From NCBI RefSeq assembly GCF_002102355.1, contig NZ_LQPT01000002.1:20481-84480 (forward strand): a stretch of 64,000 bases of DNA. Direction: 5' to 3'. The position numbers and the translations under genes are program-made. Under the pieces are notes generated by a model that saw only the letters and a program-made list of their open reading frames with translations, was not told the DNA's origin and searched no databases. This document shows positions 37,078-46,507 of the stretch, in pieces (position 1 is the first letter of the stretch; every line of letters begins with the position of its first letter). The stretch is from Mycobacterium sherrisii. Its GTDB lineage: Bacteria; Actinomycetota; Actinomycetes; Mycobacteriales; Mycobacteriaceae.

Positions 37078-38241
37078 CTACTTCGCGTTGAGCTCGTCCT
37101 GGTACTTCTTCGTCATATGCTCGACGGCCTGATTCTGCGACGCGGCAAGGCCTTCGCGAGCCTCGCTCGCCCGCGCGGCCGCATCGAGCGTCGGCTGCGC
37201 TTGCCCCTGGAAGTGCGGCATGACTTCGGCGGCGAACAACTCTGCCGAGCGTCTGGTTGCCGCCGGATTTGCCCACTCGTGCCCCATCTGCAGCATGCAG
37301 CCGAAGCCACCGGACTGATCCCACATCCGTTGCACCTGGGCGCGCGCTCGTTCCGGCGTGCCGATCACGCCCGCGCCGTTTTCGTTGATGACGTCGATCA
37401 TTTCCTCGATCTGTTCGCCCGGCATGGTCATCTGCGGGAACGCGGCGACTTTTTGGAAGTACCGGAACCACGGCTCGAGCCCGAACTTGACGTCCTCGCG
37501 GGCCTGCTTGTCGGTTTCGGCGATATGGAACGGCCCGACCAGGCTCCAATTGGTCCGATCCACCTTGGTGCCGAATGTCGCCGCGCGCTCTTCGACGATG
37601 TCCCAGTGATATTGCAGCGCGTTGAAACCCTCGATGGTCAACGTCGCCCCGATCGACAGCAGCCCGATGCCGTGCTTACCGGCCAGCCGGGCGCCGGTCG
37701 GCGAGGCCACCGCGGCGACCGCGAGCGGGATGCCGTTCTCGGAGTACGGGGCGAGTTGAAGCTTCGCGTCGTGCAGCTCGTGAGTGGGGGTCTTCGCGCT
37801 CACCGTCTCGCCCGCCAACAACCGGACCACGATGTCGAGGTTGGTTTCCAGTAGCTCGCGGGTGTCCGTCGGGGTCAGCCCGATCATCGAAGAATCGCTG
37901 GGCAGCGACCCCGGGCCCATGCCGCCGATCACCCGGCCGTGGGTGAGGTGATCCAGCAGCATCAACCGGTCGGCCACCCACAGGGGATTGTGATAGGCCA
38001 GCGAGATGACGCCGGTGCCGAGTTTGATCCACCTGGTCCGTTCCGCGGCCGCGGCGATGAAAACCTCGGGCGAGCTGATGATTTCGCTGCCGGCCGAGTG
38101 GTGCTCCCCGATCCAGGCTTCGTCAAAGCCCAAGGCGTCGAGGTGTTGCACGAACTCGAGGTCTCGCTGCAAAGCCAATGTCGGGTTGGTTCCCGCGCGG
38201 TGAAAGGGGGCGATGAAGTATCCGAACCGAAGCTTGGCCAT
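37078..38241 (-). CDS. LLM-class flavin-dependent monooxygenase
   Basis: A 387-residue luciferase-like protein beginning MAKLRFGYFIAPFHRAGTNP. Landmarks are DEAWIGEHHSAGSEIISSP (about 39-57), KLGTGVISLAYHNPLWVADR, GRVIGGMGPGSLPSD and a C-terminal segment AGVIGTPERARAQVQRM. It is likely FMNH2- or F420-dependent; the GEHHSAG block favours an FMN type related to alkanal monooxygenases. A C-terminal extension of about 60 helical residues is unusual for a minimal luciferase. It converges on the class A monooxygenase with a 3-nt gap. Confidence 0.9.
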   Translation of the reverse strand: MAKLRFGYFIAPFHRAGTNPTLALQRDLEFVQHLDALGFDEAWIGEHHSAGSEIISSPEVFIAAAAERTRWIKLGTGVISLAYHNPLWVADRLMLLDHLTHGRVIGGMGPGSLPSDSSMIGLTPTDTRELLETNLDIVVRLLAGETVSAKTPTHELHDAKLQLAPYSENGIPLAVAAVASPTGARLAGKHGIGLLSIGATLTIEGFNALQYHWDIVEERAATFGTKVDRTNWSLVGPFHIAETDKQAREDVKFGLEPWFRYFQKVAAFPQMTMPGEQIEEMIDVINENGAGVIGTPERARAQVQRMWDQSGGFGCMLQMGHEWANPAATRRSAELFAAEVMPHFQGQAQPTLDAAARASEAREGLAASQNQAVEHMTKKYQDELNAK

Positions 38242-38380
38242 GGAAACCCCTTGCAGTCGAGTTTGCGGAAAACCATAACTCAACCGCTGCCGCGTCAACC
38301 CGGATCAGCGGCCCAGAAATCCCGAATTGTCGATCCCGCGGCGATCATCCCCGCCGCCGAGGGATCGTCGCTGGGTGCGA

Positions 38381-38734
38381 TCAGCTGCCGCCGCAGATGT
38401 TGCCGATGCAACCGCCGCCACCGCCGGGTCCACCGCCCCCGCCGCCGACGCCGGGAATGCTGCCGCTGCCGCCGCCGGGGCCGCCACCACCGGTCGGGCC
38501 GCCGGGGACCGTGCCGCCTCCGCCGCCGGGGCCGCCACCACCGGTCGGGCCGCCGGGGACCGTGCCCCCGCCACCCGGCTCCGACGGGACGACACTGGTC
38601 GCGGTGGACGGCGTCGTGGTCGTCGTGCTGGTACTACTGGGCCCCTTGTTGTCGCCGCCGCCGCACCCGACCGCCAGGACGAGCATGGCCGCGCCGCCAA
38701 ACATCGCAACCGCGGTTCGAGCTTCCGATCTCAT
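38381..38734 (-). CDS. Glycine/proline-rich repetitive lipoprotein
   Basis: A 117-residue precursor with lipobox LAVGC (C24). The mature part has a Ser/Thr linker (SSTSTTTTTPSTATS) followed by near-perfect repeats of a 17-residue unit of the type GGTVPGGPTGGGGPGGG, then a Gly-rich end with CIGNICGGS (two cysteines). No catalytic features are visible; a structural or cell-surface role is plausible. The ribosome site (GGGGAG) is 5 nt from the ATG. Repeat number may vary between strains. Confidence 0.75.
   Translation of the reverse strand: MRSEARTAVAMFGGAAMLVLAVGCGGGDNKGPSSTSTTTTTPSTATSVVPSEPGGGGTVPGGPTGGGGPGGGGGTVPGGPTGGGGPGGGSGSIPGVGGGGGGPGGGGGCIGNICGGS
38471..38572. repeat. 51-bp tandem repeat inside the Gly-rich lipoprotein gene
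   Basis: Two copies, beginning at 38471 and 38522, nearly identical over 51 bp (17 codons). This encodes the repeated glycine/proline unit. A multiple of three keeps the frame when copy number changes. Confidence 0.8.
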
Positions 38735-38810
38735 CAGACTCCCCACTCTCAGCGACTTCCTACCAAACCTCTTCGTTCGTACCCCCTTGTTTGCCGTGCA
38801 AACCGCACTC

Positions 38811-38840
38811 GTGGCTGGCACTGTCGTGGCTGGCACTGTC
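38811..38840. repeat. Tandem 15-bp direct repeat
   Basis: GTGGCTGGCACTGTC occurs twice in a row between the small peptide gene and the Gly-rich lipoprotein gene. Confidence 0.8.
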
Positions 38841-38864
38841 GGGGCGCCGACATCCCGGACATGC

Positions 38865-38892
38865 CGATGGCCCATCGAGCGATGGGCCATCG
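38865..38892 (-). terminator. Perfect 13-bp inverted repeat downstream of the small peptide gene
   Basis: CGATGGCCCATCG-AG-CGATGGGCCATCG lies 18 nt after the stop of the small exported peptide on its strand. It could terminate or stabilise that transcript. A protein-binding role is also possible, since the 2-nt centre is short for an RNA loop. Confidence 0.55.
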
Positions 38893-38910
38893 ATGCGTGG
38901 GGTGGGCTGC

Positions 38911-39105
38911 TCAGCAGTTCAGCCCGATGATGCAGGCGGTCAGCACGCCGTGGTGAGCACCGGCAGGGGCAACGCTGGCCGCGGTGTGCGCCGGCGCGGC
39001 GGGCGTGGGAGCCGCAGAGACCGTGCCGGCGCCCAGGCCGGCGAACCCGACGGCGACAGCGAGCGCGGCGGCCCCGCCGAAGGTGGTGAGCGTCATCTTC
39101 TTCAT
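38911..39105 (-). CDS. Small secreted peptide precursor with a C-terminal cysteine pair
   Basis: A 64-residue precursor. It has a clear Sec signal peptide (MKKMTLTTFGGAAALAVAVG, cleavage near SAA-P at about 32) and a mature peptide of about 32 residues. This is Ala/Pro/His-rich and ends LTACIIGLNC, with C58 and C64 able to form a small disulfide loop. AGAGGA precedes the ATG. No family is recognised. It might be a secreted structural peptide or signal. It sits between isocitrate lyase and the Gly-rich lipoprotein on the same strand. Confidence 0.72.
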   Translation of the reverse strand: MKKMTLTTFGGAAALAVAVGFAGLGAGTVSAAPTPAAPAHTAASVAPAGAHHGVLTACIIGLNC

Positions 39106-39351
39106 CGGAGTGTCCTCTCGATAGTTGTTCAACGTCTGCCAGTAGACTCTGGCTAAACCATACACCTATGCAACTATTGATGGAACATAAACTATGATGA
39201 AGCATCATTTTGTGGCGCTTTTCACGCCGCAATCGGGCCGCCATGCGGCAAGCCGAACCGGCGCGCGGCGTGATGCAAGACATCAGATGGTATGCCCGGG
39301 TGCCGGGCAGCAAAGCGAGGCGGACCCGGCTTCAGGACCCCAAGGGGACGG

Positions 39352-41649
39352 TCACTGCTGCTTGGTGATCAGCTTCCGCAGCTTCACCCCATCGGGGGCC
39401 AGCAACTCGGCGATGCGGGGCTTGTTCACCTCGGCAACGATGATCTCCCCGACCTCCTGGTAGACCTCGCTGAAGATTCCGTGGGACTTCATCTTTTCGG
39501 TCTGATACAGGTTGTCCTCGGTCGGTGTCACGTAATACACCGCGTCCGCCTTGAAGCGGTGCACCAGCCACAGGTGGATCACCGTCATCAGCCGTTTCTG
39601 GCGCAGCTTCTCTGCGAAGGTGTTCTGATCACGCACCTGCAGGATGCTGCGACCGTGCCGGTCCTTGATCGGGTCGACCACGACGTTGGCCAGCTGCTCG
39701 TCGCCATTGGAGCTCTCGCCGTAGATGCCCAATTCCAGGACGTCGGATCCCGCGCGGCGAGGGCGCAGCGTCACGCGCAGTTTCTCGCCCAGCTGATAAT
39801 GCTCGCTCCACAACGCCAGCCATTCCTCGAGCAGCTTCTTGGGCACCTCGGTCTGCGCGAGGTGCTGATGCTGAGTCGAGCCCTTGCCCATGGCCTTCGT
39901 CGTGGCGGTGCGGCCCGAGGACGCGGCCAGCGCGGCGTCGCTGCGGGGCCCGCCGACCAGGGTTTGCGGCGTCCGGTAGGGCGACTCGACGAGACGCATC
40001 TTGCGCTGCAGGCGGGCCAGCGCCAGCATGCCGTCCTGGCGCAGGTTGGTGGCGAACTCCTCGGCGGCCACGCCGTCGATCTGGTGTCCGCCGTAGGTGA
40101 TGAAGTTGAAGACGAAGCCCATCTTCCCGAGCTCCTCGGGGAAACGTTTCATCTCCTCGTCGCTCATGCCGGTGGTGTCCCAGTTGAACGACGGCGACAG
40201 GTTGTACGCCAGCATCTGGTCGGGATATTCGGCGTGAATGGCGTCGGCGAACTGTTTGGCGTCGGCGAGGTCCGCCGTTTTCGTCTCCATCCAGAGAATG
40301 TCGGCGAACGGCGCGACGGCCAGCGACTTGGCGATGGCATACGGGATGCCGCCGCGGATTTGGTAGTAACCTTCCGGAGTCTTGGCCAGCTCGCAGTCCC
40401 ACGGTGAGTCGACGCCCAATTCCCGGGCCTTTTCCCGTGCGGCGTACAGCGATGCGCGCGAGGCGAATTGACGCCATTCCGCGGGGCTCATGGCCGGGGG
40501 CTCGTCGTCTTTTTCACTGAACTCGAGTACTTCGGCAATGGCTTCGCCGTAGGTCATCAGGCCGGCATCGTCCTCCCACGCGGCGACAAATCGCGACTCG
40601 ACTTGGTCGAAGAGGTCGTCGATGGCGTGCTGCCCGTTTTCCCGCCACTGCGTGACCGCGTCAGAGATCAGCGACTGGATGCCCTGACGCTCCAGCCACG
40701 CGTTGGCGATCCCGTACTCACCCTCGGCGAGGGCGTAGAGGAGATGGCCGTTGAGTTCGGTGACACCCAACTCGTAGAAGCGGCGCACCATCGCCAAGAA
40801 GCACGCCTTGTACGACGGGATGCCAAGGTTGGTCACACCGAGCAGGAACGGTTGGTCGCGCTCGTCGGCGCGGCTGTCGATCAGGTTGGCCGCCTCGGCG
40901 TCGGTGCGGGCCACGATGATGCCGGGCACGCCCATGACGTCGAGCTGGAACCGCGCCGCATTGAGGCGCTTGATCTGCTCGTCGGACGGCACCAAGACCT
41001 TGCCGCCTTGATGTCCGCACTTCTTGGTACCCGGGCGCTGGTCCTCGATGTGATAGCCGGGCACCCCCACCTCGACGAAACGCCGAATCAGGTTGCGCAC
41101 GTGCGGGTCACCACCGTGGCCGGTGTCGGCGTCGGCGATGATGAACGGGCGGAAGTCGTACTCCTTGGTGCTATCGCGCTGCTGTTCACTCATGTGCAGC
41201 CGCTGATAATGCTGATTGCGGTCGGCCGTGAGCAGCGCGCGCACCAGAACCGCGGCATCGTCGGGCACCTGGCTCAGCGGGTAGGACGCGAGGTCGGGGC
41301 CGGGGTCTTCGGTGGTCGACCCCTTGGCCGAGGTTGCCCAGCCGCCGAGGTAGATGCCTTCGATGCCCATCCGCTTCATGCTCACGGCTTGCCCCGGCGA
41401 ATACGGCCCGAAGGTGGTGATGCACTGCTTGGCCTCGAACAGCTCGCGCAGCCGCGGGTAGAAAGCCGTCGCGGCTTCCCGCGCAACGGTGTAGTCGGTC
41501 GGGATCGTGCCGCGTTGCTCTACCACCTGGCGGGCCGTATAGAGACGAATGATCCCGGCAAAACGCGGATCGTCAAAATATCGCTGCGTGGCCGCGGTTT
41601 CCTGCTCGAAGGGTGCGGGGACTTCGGTGTCCGCGTCGATGATGGCCAT
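39352..41649 (-). CDS. aceA: Isocitrate lyase 2, full length (Rv1915-Rv1916 type)
   Basis: A 765-residue enzyme. The catalytic ICL domain (about 1-590) contains the substrate/magnesium residues DADTGHGG and the active-site cysteine loop [10 protein letters not shown] (C211). Other ICL blocks include YNLSPSFNW. The added C-terminal domain (about 600-765) is the Icl2-specific regulatory part. It splits isocitrate to glyoxylate and succinate in the glyoxylate shunt and can act as methylisocitrate lyase. In M. tuberculosis H37Rv the gene is split into Rv1915/Rv1916; here it is one uninterrupted frame. ATG at 41649 follows AGGAG. Confidence 0.95.
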   Translation of the reverse strand: MAIIDADTEVPAPFEQETAATQRYFDDPRFAGIIRLYTARQVVEQRGTIPTDYTVAREAATAFYPRLRELFEAKQCITTFGPYSPGQAVSMKRMGIEGIYLGGWATSAKGSTTEDPGPDLASYPLSQVPDDAAVLVRALLTADRNQHYQRLHMSEQQRDSTKEYDFRPFIIADADTGHGGDPHVRNLIRRFVEVGVPGYHIEDQRPGTKKCGHQGGKVLVPSDEQIKRLNAARFQLDVMGVPGIIVARTDAEAANLIDSRADERDQPFLLGVTNLGIPSYKACFLAMVRRFYELGVTELNGHLLYALAEGEYGIANAWLERQGIQSLISDAVTQWRENGQHAIDDLFDQVESRFVAAWEDDAGLMTYGEAIAEVLEFSEKDDEPPAMSPAEWRQFASRASLYAAREKARELGVDSPWDCELAKTPEGYYQIRGGIPYAIAKSLAVAPFADILWMETKTADLADAKQFADAIHAEYPDQMLAYNLSPSFNWDTTGMSDEEMKRFPEELGKMGFVFNFITYGGHQIDGVAAEEFATNLRQDGMLALARLQRKMRLVESPYRTPQTLVGGPRSDAALAASSGRTATTKAMGKGSTQHQHLAQTEVPKKLLEEWLALWSEHYQLGEKLRVTLRPRRAGSDVLELGIYGESSNGDEQLANVVVDPIKDRHGRSILQVRDQNTFAEKLRQKRLMTVIHLWLVHRFKADAVYYVTPTEDNLYQTEKMKSHGIFSEVYQEVGEIIVAEVNKPRIAELLAPDGVKLRKLITKQQ

Positions 41650-41941
41650 GGCCTTAGGCTCCTCTTTCCTAGAAGAATCCGCTGAACGTGAGTCTATCCC
41701 CGCAATCGGCGTTTCAATCATGGAAATTCAGCCAATCCAAAACGGACTTGTTGCGCCGAATTTCGGCACCAGCATCCCGGCCCGAAACAACAAATCTATT
41801 ATCTAGCAAGGCATTTCGCTCCCCTTCGGGAGTGTCATTTGGGCCCCGTGCCGAACGGTAGGCCAATTCAGCAAACAGTTGTCGGGGGCAAACCGGAGGG
41901 AACTGCCGCCGCCAGCAAACGGCCGCCACGGTGATTGCAGG

Positions 41942-42658
41942 TTATATCGTCGCGGCGCGCCGCCGCAGCCAATCGCGCTGACGACGGATGAACGGGGCGC
42001 CGACCACGCCGCCATGGCCGGGAACGTAGATCGCCGCCTCTCCGACCGTCGCCAGGAGCCGATCCAGGGTCTGCGGCCAGGCGGACACATCGGAGTCGGC
42101 GTCGATCGCCGGGTCGGCCGACTCCTCGACGAGGTCGCCGGTAAAGATCACGGCCCGACTACCGTGCTCGCCCACCGCGGGTGCGGCGACGACCAGATCC
42201 GACGCGGTGTGACCACGGCCGAGGTGGCGCACCCTCACCTCTCGACCGCCGAGATCGACGACGAGGTCCGCAATCCCGTGTCGCGGCGGCCGCAGCGCTG
42301 CGATCGCTTGGTCGATCTCGTCGGCATCGGCGCCGTGACTCAACGCATCGGCCCGAAGTTGGTTCTGGCCCGACGACATGGCGTCCACTACCTCCGGGGC
42401 ACAATGGATCTCGGCACCGGCAAACTGTCCGGAACCCAAGATGTGGTCGAAATGCTTGTGCGTCAACACAATATGAGTGACGGCGGTACTCGCGAGTTCT
42501 TCGACATCCCGCTCGATCGCGGCCGCTTAGGTAAGCGTGGTACCGGTGTCGACGAGCAGCGCGCCGCCGCCACCAACCACCAGGCCCACGGTCACGTCGC
42601 AGAATGGCAGCCGGCAGCGATACACGCCGGGGGTCAGTCGCTGCCAGGCGAATCGCAT
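41942..42658 (-). pseudogene. Metallo-beta-lactamase-fold hydrolase (Rv1913-like) interrupted by an in-frame TAA
   Basis: From ATG 42656-42658 the frame reads MRFAWQRLTPGVYRCRLPFC and on to GGALLVDTGTTLT, then TAA at codon 44 (42527-42529). The same frame then continues without further damage through VLTHKHFDHILGS (HxHxDH metal motif), HTASDLVV, FTGDL and YVPGHGG to a stop at 41942. The TAA separates the first beta strands from the metal site. Re-initiation at the GTG/TTG near 42469 would give a 175-residue piece lacking the N-terminal sheet, probably inactive. A TAGCGT -10-like element 6 nt before the ATG suggests an originally leaderless gene. Confidence 0.83.
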
Positions 42659-42751
42659 GAGAGCACGCTAACTTCCGCACCGCTCCCGGAAATGGTTGAC
42701 TGTCCAAAATTCCCGCCACAAGGGTCGACGCAGACTTCGAAGGGGAACGCG

Positions 42752-43756
42752 GTGCGCGTAGTCGTCATCACCAAACACGGAGACCCGTCGGTCCTGCAGG
42801 TACAGCACCGGCCCGATCCGGCCCCGCCGGGGACGGGGCAGCTGCAGATCGCGGTCCGCGCGGCCGGGGTAAATTTCGCCGACCATCTCGCCCGGGTCGG
42901 CATGTATCCGGACGTGCCGAAACTTCCGGCGGTGGTGGGCTACGAGGTCGCCGGGACCGTTACGGCCGTCGGCGACGGCGTCGATGCCGGGCTGGTAGGC
43001 GAACGCGTCTTGGCCGGAACACGATTCGGTGGCTACGCCGAAATCGTCAACGTTGCCGTCAGCGACTCGGTGGTGCTGCCCGCCGCGCTCAGCTTCGAGC
43101 AGGGAGCGGCGGTGCCGGTCAACTACGCGACCGCTTGGGCCGCGCTGCACGGCTACGGTTCGCTGCGCCGGGGCGAACGGGTGCTGATCCACGCCGCCGC
43201 GGGTGGGGTGGGCATCGCGGCCATCCAGTTCGCCAAGTCCGCCGGGGCCGAGGTGCACGGTACCGCCTCACCGGGCAAACATCACAAGCTCACCGAGTTC
43301 GGCGTGGATCGGGCGATCGACTACCGCCGCGACGGGTGGTGGAAGGGGCTCGACCCTTACGACATCGTCCTGGACGCGCTGGGCGGCACCTCGCTGCGGC
43401 GATCCTATGCATTGTTGCGGCCCGGCGGAAGGCTTGTCGGATATGGCGTTTCGGCGATGCAACAGGGCGACAAACGTTCGCTGCGCACCGCCGCACCGCA
43501 CGCGTTGTCGATGCTGCGCGGCTTCAATCTGCTCACGCAGCTGCAGGATTCCAAGGCGGTGATCGGCTTGAACATGCTGCGGCTGTGGGACGACCGCGGC
43601 ACCCTGGAGCCCTGGATCGCGCCACTGACCGAGGCGTTGCGCGACGGCGTCGTGTCCCCCGTCGTACATGCGGCCGTGCCGTTCGCCGAGGCGCCCACCG
43701 CGCACCGGATCCTGGCGGCGCGGGAGAACATCGGCAAAGTGGTGCTGGTGCCCTGA
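42752..43756 (+). CDS. fadB5: Zinc-free MDR oxidoreductase FadB5
   Basis: A 334-residue quinone-reductase-like MDR protein. N-terminal RAAGVNFADHLARVGMYPDVPKLPAVVGYEVAG, and NADPH motif LIHAAAGGVGIAAIQFAKSAGA (split here; about 148-169), then DALGGTSLRRSYALLRPGGRLVGYG. Length and position match FadB5 (Rv1912c), beside the Rv1913-like gene and isocitrate lyase. It probably reduces enones or quinones with NADPH; the fatty-acid-oxidation name is historical. GTG start with AAGGGG upstream. It is divergent from the broken metallo-hydrolase. Confidence 0.9.
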   Translation: MRVVVITKHGDPSVLQVQHRPDPAPPGTGQLQIAVRAAGVNFADHLARVGMYPDVPKLPAVVGYEVAGTVTAVGDGVDAGLVGERVLAGTRFGGYAEIVNVAVSDSVVLPAALSFEQGAAVPVNYATAWAALHGYGSLRRGERVLIHAAAGGVGIAAIQFAKSAGAEVHGTASPGKHHKLTEFGVDRAIDYRRDGWWKGLDPYDIVLDALGGTSLRRSYALLRPGGRLVGYGVSAMQQGDKRSLRTAAPHALSMLRGFNLLTQLQDSKAVIGLNMLRLWDDRGTLEPWIAPLTEALRDGVVSPVVHAAVPFAEAPTAHRILAARENIGKVVLVP

Positions 43757-43799
43757 CGCCGCGCGTTTGGGCGGCCTCCGCCGTGGCTATCTAGCCTGC

Positions 43800-44243
43800 A
43801 TGGCCGTCTCCGATTCCCGCGAACTCGTCATCGAAGCGACACCCGGGGAGATCATGGACGTGCTGTTCGACATCGAGTCGTTGCCCGAGTGGTCCCCGGC
43901 GCATCAGAAGGTCGAGGTCCTGGAGCGTGACGACGATGGTCATCCGGTCCGATCCCGCCAGGTCGTCAAGATCGTGGGCGTCAGTGAGGAACAGGAGCTG
44001 GCGTACTCGGTGCACGACGACGGCGTGAGTTGGACGCTGGTGAGCGCCAAACAGCAACGCGCACAGGACGCCCGGTACACGTTGACCCCCGAGGGTGATT
44101 CCACCCGGGTGCGGTTCGACCTGTCGGTCGACCTCACCGCACCGGTGCCCGGATTCTTGATCAAGAAGGGAACCAAGGGCCTGATGGACACCGCGACCAA
44201 GGGGCTTCGGCGCCGCGTGCTCGACGTCAAAAAGCGCGGTTAG
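43800..44243 (+). CDS. SRPBCC-family protein
   Basis: A 147-residue helix-grip protein: TPGEIMDVLFDIESLPEWSPAHQKVEVLERD is the opening helix and strand, then VKIVGVSEEQELAYSVHDD, and a C-terminal helix with a basic end (KGLRRRVLDVKKRG). It has a hydrophobic ligand pocket by fold; no ligand is known. The ATG is 43 nt after fadB5. No ribosome site is seen, and a TATCTA element ends 6 nt before the ATG, which may be a leaderless start. Confidence 0.87.
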   Translation: MAVSDSRELVIEATPGEIMDVLFDIESLPEWSPAHQKVEVLERDDDGHPVRSRQVVKIVGVSEEQELAYSVHDDGVSWTLVSAKQQRAQDARYTLTPEGDSTRVRFDLSVDLTAPVPGFLIKKGTKGLMDTATKGLRRRVLDVKKRG

Positions 44244-44297
44244 GCAGCTGTCCGGCGGCGCTGTCTTCTGCCGCCGCGGTTAGCGACACTGGTGGTT

Positions 44298-44822
44298 ATG
44301 AAACTCAACGTGGTCTCGAAGATCGGCCCGGGCGTCGTCGCGCTGGCGCTGGCCGGTGCCGGCGGTGCCAGCATTGCCAACGCGGCGCCGCTGACGATCA
44401 GCAGTCCGGCCTTCGCCGACGGCGCGCCGATACCGGCGCAGTACACCTGCAAAGGCGCCGACACCGCGCCGCCGTTGACGTGGTCGGCGCCGTACGGGGC
44501 GGCACTGGTGGTCGACGATCCGGACGCCGTGCACGGCGTCTTCGTGCACTGGATCGTGACGGGAATTCCGTTCGGATCCGGCCATACGGCAGACGGTCAG
44601 ACACCCGGCGGCGGCACCGTGCTGCCGAACACGGCGGGCCGGCCGGCCTACCAGGGGCCCTGTCCGCCGGCAGGCACCGGCACCCATCGCTACCGATTCA
44701 CGCTCTACCAGCTGCCCAACGATTACCAGCCGCCCGCCGGATTGGCCGGCGTGCAGGCGGCCCAGGCGATCGCGGCCGCCGCGACCGCGCAGGCACAGCT
44801 GATCGGAACGTTCAGCGGCTGA
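44298..44822 (+). CDS. Exported YbhB/YbcL-family (PEBP-like) protein, LppC/Rv1910c type
   Basis: A 174-residue precursor. It has a signal peptide ([19 protein letters not shown]) without a clear lipobox cysteine. The PEBP fold has [38 protein letters not shown] (ligand-binding DPD-H-x-W motif), and [11 protein letters not shown]. It may bind phospholipid head groups or small anions outside the membrane. M. tuberculosis has related exported proteins (Rv1911c/Rv1910c) at the same place. It overlaps the convergent oxidoreductase by 11 nt. Confidence 0.88.
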   Translation: MKLNVVSKIGPGVVALALAGAGGASIANAAPLTISSPAFADGAPIPAQYTCKGADTAPPLTWSAPYGAALVVDDPDAVHGVFVHWIVTGIPFGSGHTADGQTPGGGTVLPNTAGRPAYQGPCPPAGTGTHRYRFTLYQLPNDYQPPAGLAGVQAAQAIAAAATAQAQLIGTFSG

Positions 44823-46395
44823 TCGGTTGCCGGTCCTCGAGAACCTGGTAGGCCGCGTTGTAGCCGGGCGTGAATGTGATGCCCGGGCCGCCATGGCATC
44901 CCGCGCCGCCCAGGTACAGACCCGCAATGGGGATCGGCATGTCGAGGAAGCCTTTCGGGCCGGGCCGGTTGGGGCCCATCAGGTCCGGATGCAGTAGCCC
45001 GTGGCAGAAGTCGCCGGCGGGTGCGCCAAACATCGTGTTCATGTGGTAGGGCGCGAACGTGATGTGCCGGATCACGATGTCCTTGAAATTGGGCGCGAAT
45101 TTGCCGATCTTGTCGATAACGCGTTGCGCCATTTCACTTTTCAGATGCCCATGCTGGTCGCGGCCAACCTCGACCGGGAACGCGTAGGCAAATGCGCTGG
45201 CCGCGTGCTTGCCGGGTGGCGCCATGTCGGGGTCGTGTACCGACGGGATCTGCATGCCGATCGACGGATTGTCCGGGACCAGGCCCTGCCGACAGATCTC
45301 CCATTGCCGCTGTTGCTCTTCCGGAGACCCGAAGATGCCGATCGACTGCTGCATGCCGGCCTCGTTCAGGAATTCGTACGGCGGTGCGAATTCGGGCAGC
45401 CCGTCCAGCGCGAAATGAAGCTGCACGAACGAGGCACGGTGGTCGCGGCCACCGACGCGGGAAAGCAGTTCTGCCGGAACATGTTCGGGGGCAATGAGTT
45501 CGGTGAGGGTGACATCGGGTGAGAGGTTGGAGACCACGACGGGGGCCGACAGGGTCGAACCGTCCCGCAGGCGCACCCCGGTCACCGCGTCGTGCTCGAC
45601 CACAATCTGCGCGACCTTGGCCCGGTAGCGGAGCTCGCCGCCGTGGGATTCGAACAGCTCCCGGAGATGTTCGGTGAGTGCGCCGATGCCGCCTTTGAGC
45701 TTGGTCATCATCGCGGTCTCGGCGTCCTCGGGCACGGCGAGCGCGAAGGCCAGGCACGCGGCGCTGCCCGGTGTGTACGGGCCACGGTAGGTGGAGTTGA
45801 CTGCCAAGAAGGCCAGCATCCCGCGGATCACCGCATGTTTGTCTTTGTCAGGCAGGAAGCGGTCGATCACGTCCATCGCCGAACCGAACAGCATTTCGTG
45901 AATGGCCCTGCGCTCGGCCTCGTTGGTCGCACAGGCGTACATCTCGTCGAGGGTCTTGGGCGCCCGACACACGTCGAATCGGCCGAGCGCCCGCGCCGGG
46001 GCCTGACTCCAGCCGATCAGGCCGGCCATGCCGGTGACGGCGTCGATGCCGTGCCGCTCCCCGAGGTGGGTCATCAGTCGCATCGGGTCGCGGTAGAAGA
46101 TCATCGGCGGTTCGCCGTTTTCGCCGATATTCGTCGACATCACTTTGGGTTCCAGCGCGGGCAGGGTGTCCAGACCGAGGTCCTTGGCGAGCTGGCCGGC
46201 CAGCGGGAACTGCACCGAGCCGGCGATCTCGAAGCGAAACCCGTCGATCAGCTCGACGGTGGCCGCCATGCCGCCGGCGTAGGTGTTGGCTTCCAGGCAC
46301 ACCGTCCTCAGACCGGCGCGTTGCAAAATCGCGGCGGCGGCCAGCCCGTTGTGCCCCGCCCCCACCACGATGGCGTCGTAGTCCGTTCGGCTCAT
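44812..46395 (-). CDS. Phytoene-desaturase-like FAD/NAD(P) oxidoreductase
   Basis: A 527-residue CrtI-type flavoprotein with FAD motif [21 protein letters not shown] (about 9-29), a GGMAATVE loop, internal [20 protein letters not shown], and the C-terminal signature [20 protein letters not shown]. Such proteins desaturate or isomerise polyenes, or oxidise lipids; no carotenoid genes are near. The ATG at 46393-46395 is close to a TetR palindrome pair shared with the divergent regulator, which therefore probably controls this gene. Confidence 0.9.
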   Translation of the reverse strand: MSRTDYDAIVVGAGHNGLAAAAILQRAGLRTVCLEANTYAGGMAATVELIDGFRFEIAGSVQFPLAGQLAKDLGLDTLPALEPKVMSTNIGENGEPPMIFYRDPMRLMTHLGERHGIDAVTGMAGLIGWSQAPARALGRFDVCRAPKTLDEMYACATNEAERRAIHEMLFGSAMDVIDRFLPDKDKHAVIRGMLAFLAVNSTYRGPYTPGSAACLAFALAVPEDAETAMMTKLKGGIGALTEHLRELFESHGGELRYRAKVAQIVVEHDAVTGVRLRDGSTLSAPVVVSNLSPDVTLTELIAPEHVPAELLSRVGGRDHRASFVQLHFALDGLPEFAPPYEFLNEAGMQQSIGIFGSPEEQQRQWEICRQGLVPDNPSIGMQIPSVHDPDMAPPGKHAASAFAYAFPVEVGRDQHGHLKSEMAQRVIDKIGKFAPNFKDIVIRHITFAPYHMNTMFGAPAGDFCHGLLHPDLMGPNRPGPKGFLDMPIPIAGLYLGGAGCHGGPGITFTPGYNAAYQVLEDRQPISR

Positions 46396-46441
46396 GGTTG
46401 CGGCTCCGATCTCCCTCGACGACGTGCGCGGCTTCAGAATA

Positions 46442-46480
46442 TGTCAGTACTGACATAATGGGAAGATGTCAGTGCTGACC
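46442..46480. promoter_or_regulatory. Two TetR operators in the divergent region
   Basis: TGTCAGTACTGACA (46442-46455) is a perfect 14-bp palindrome. TGTCAGTGCTGACC (46467-46480) is a copy with two changes, 25 bp downstream. CATAAT (46454-46459) between them is a -10-like element for the TetR gene. Both divergent starts (46395 and 46508) lie within 50 nt. Confidence 0.75.
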
Positions 46481-46507
46481 TGACGGGTGGGATACGATCG
46501 GCGCGAC

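Noticed and set aside
41819-41832. Small hairpin CTCCC-CTTC-GGGAG downstream of the metallo-hydrolase
   Set aside because: Only 5 bp and no T run; too weak to call a terminator.
41879-42751. Upstream extension of the FadB5 frame to 41879
   Set aside because: The extra 291 codons are antisense to the broken metallo-hydrolase; the MDR fold begins at GTG 42752 with a ribosome site.
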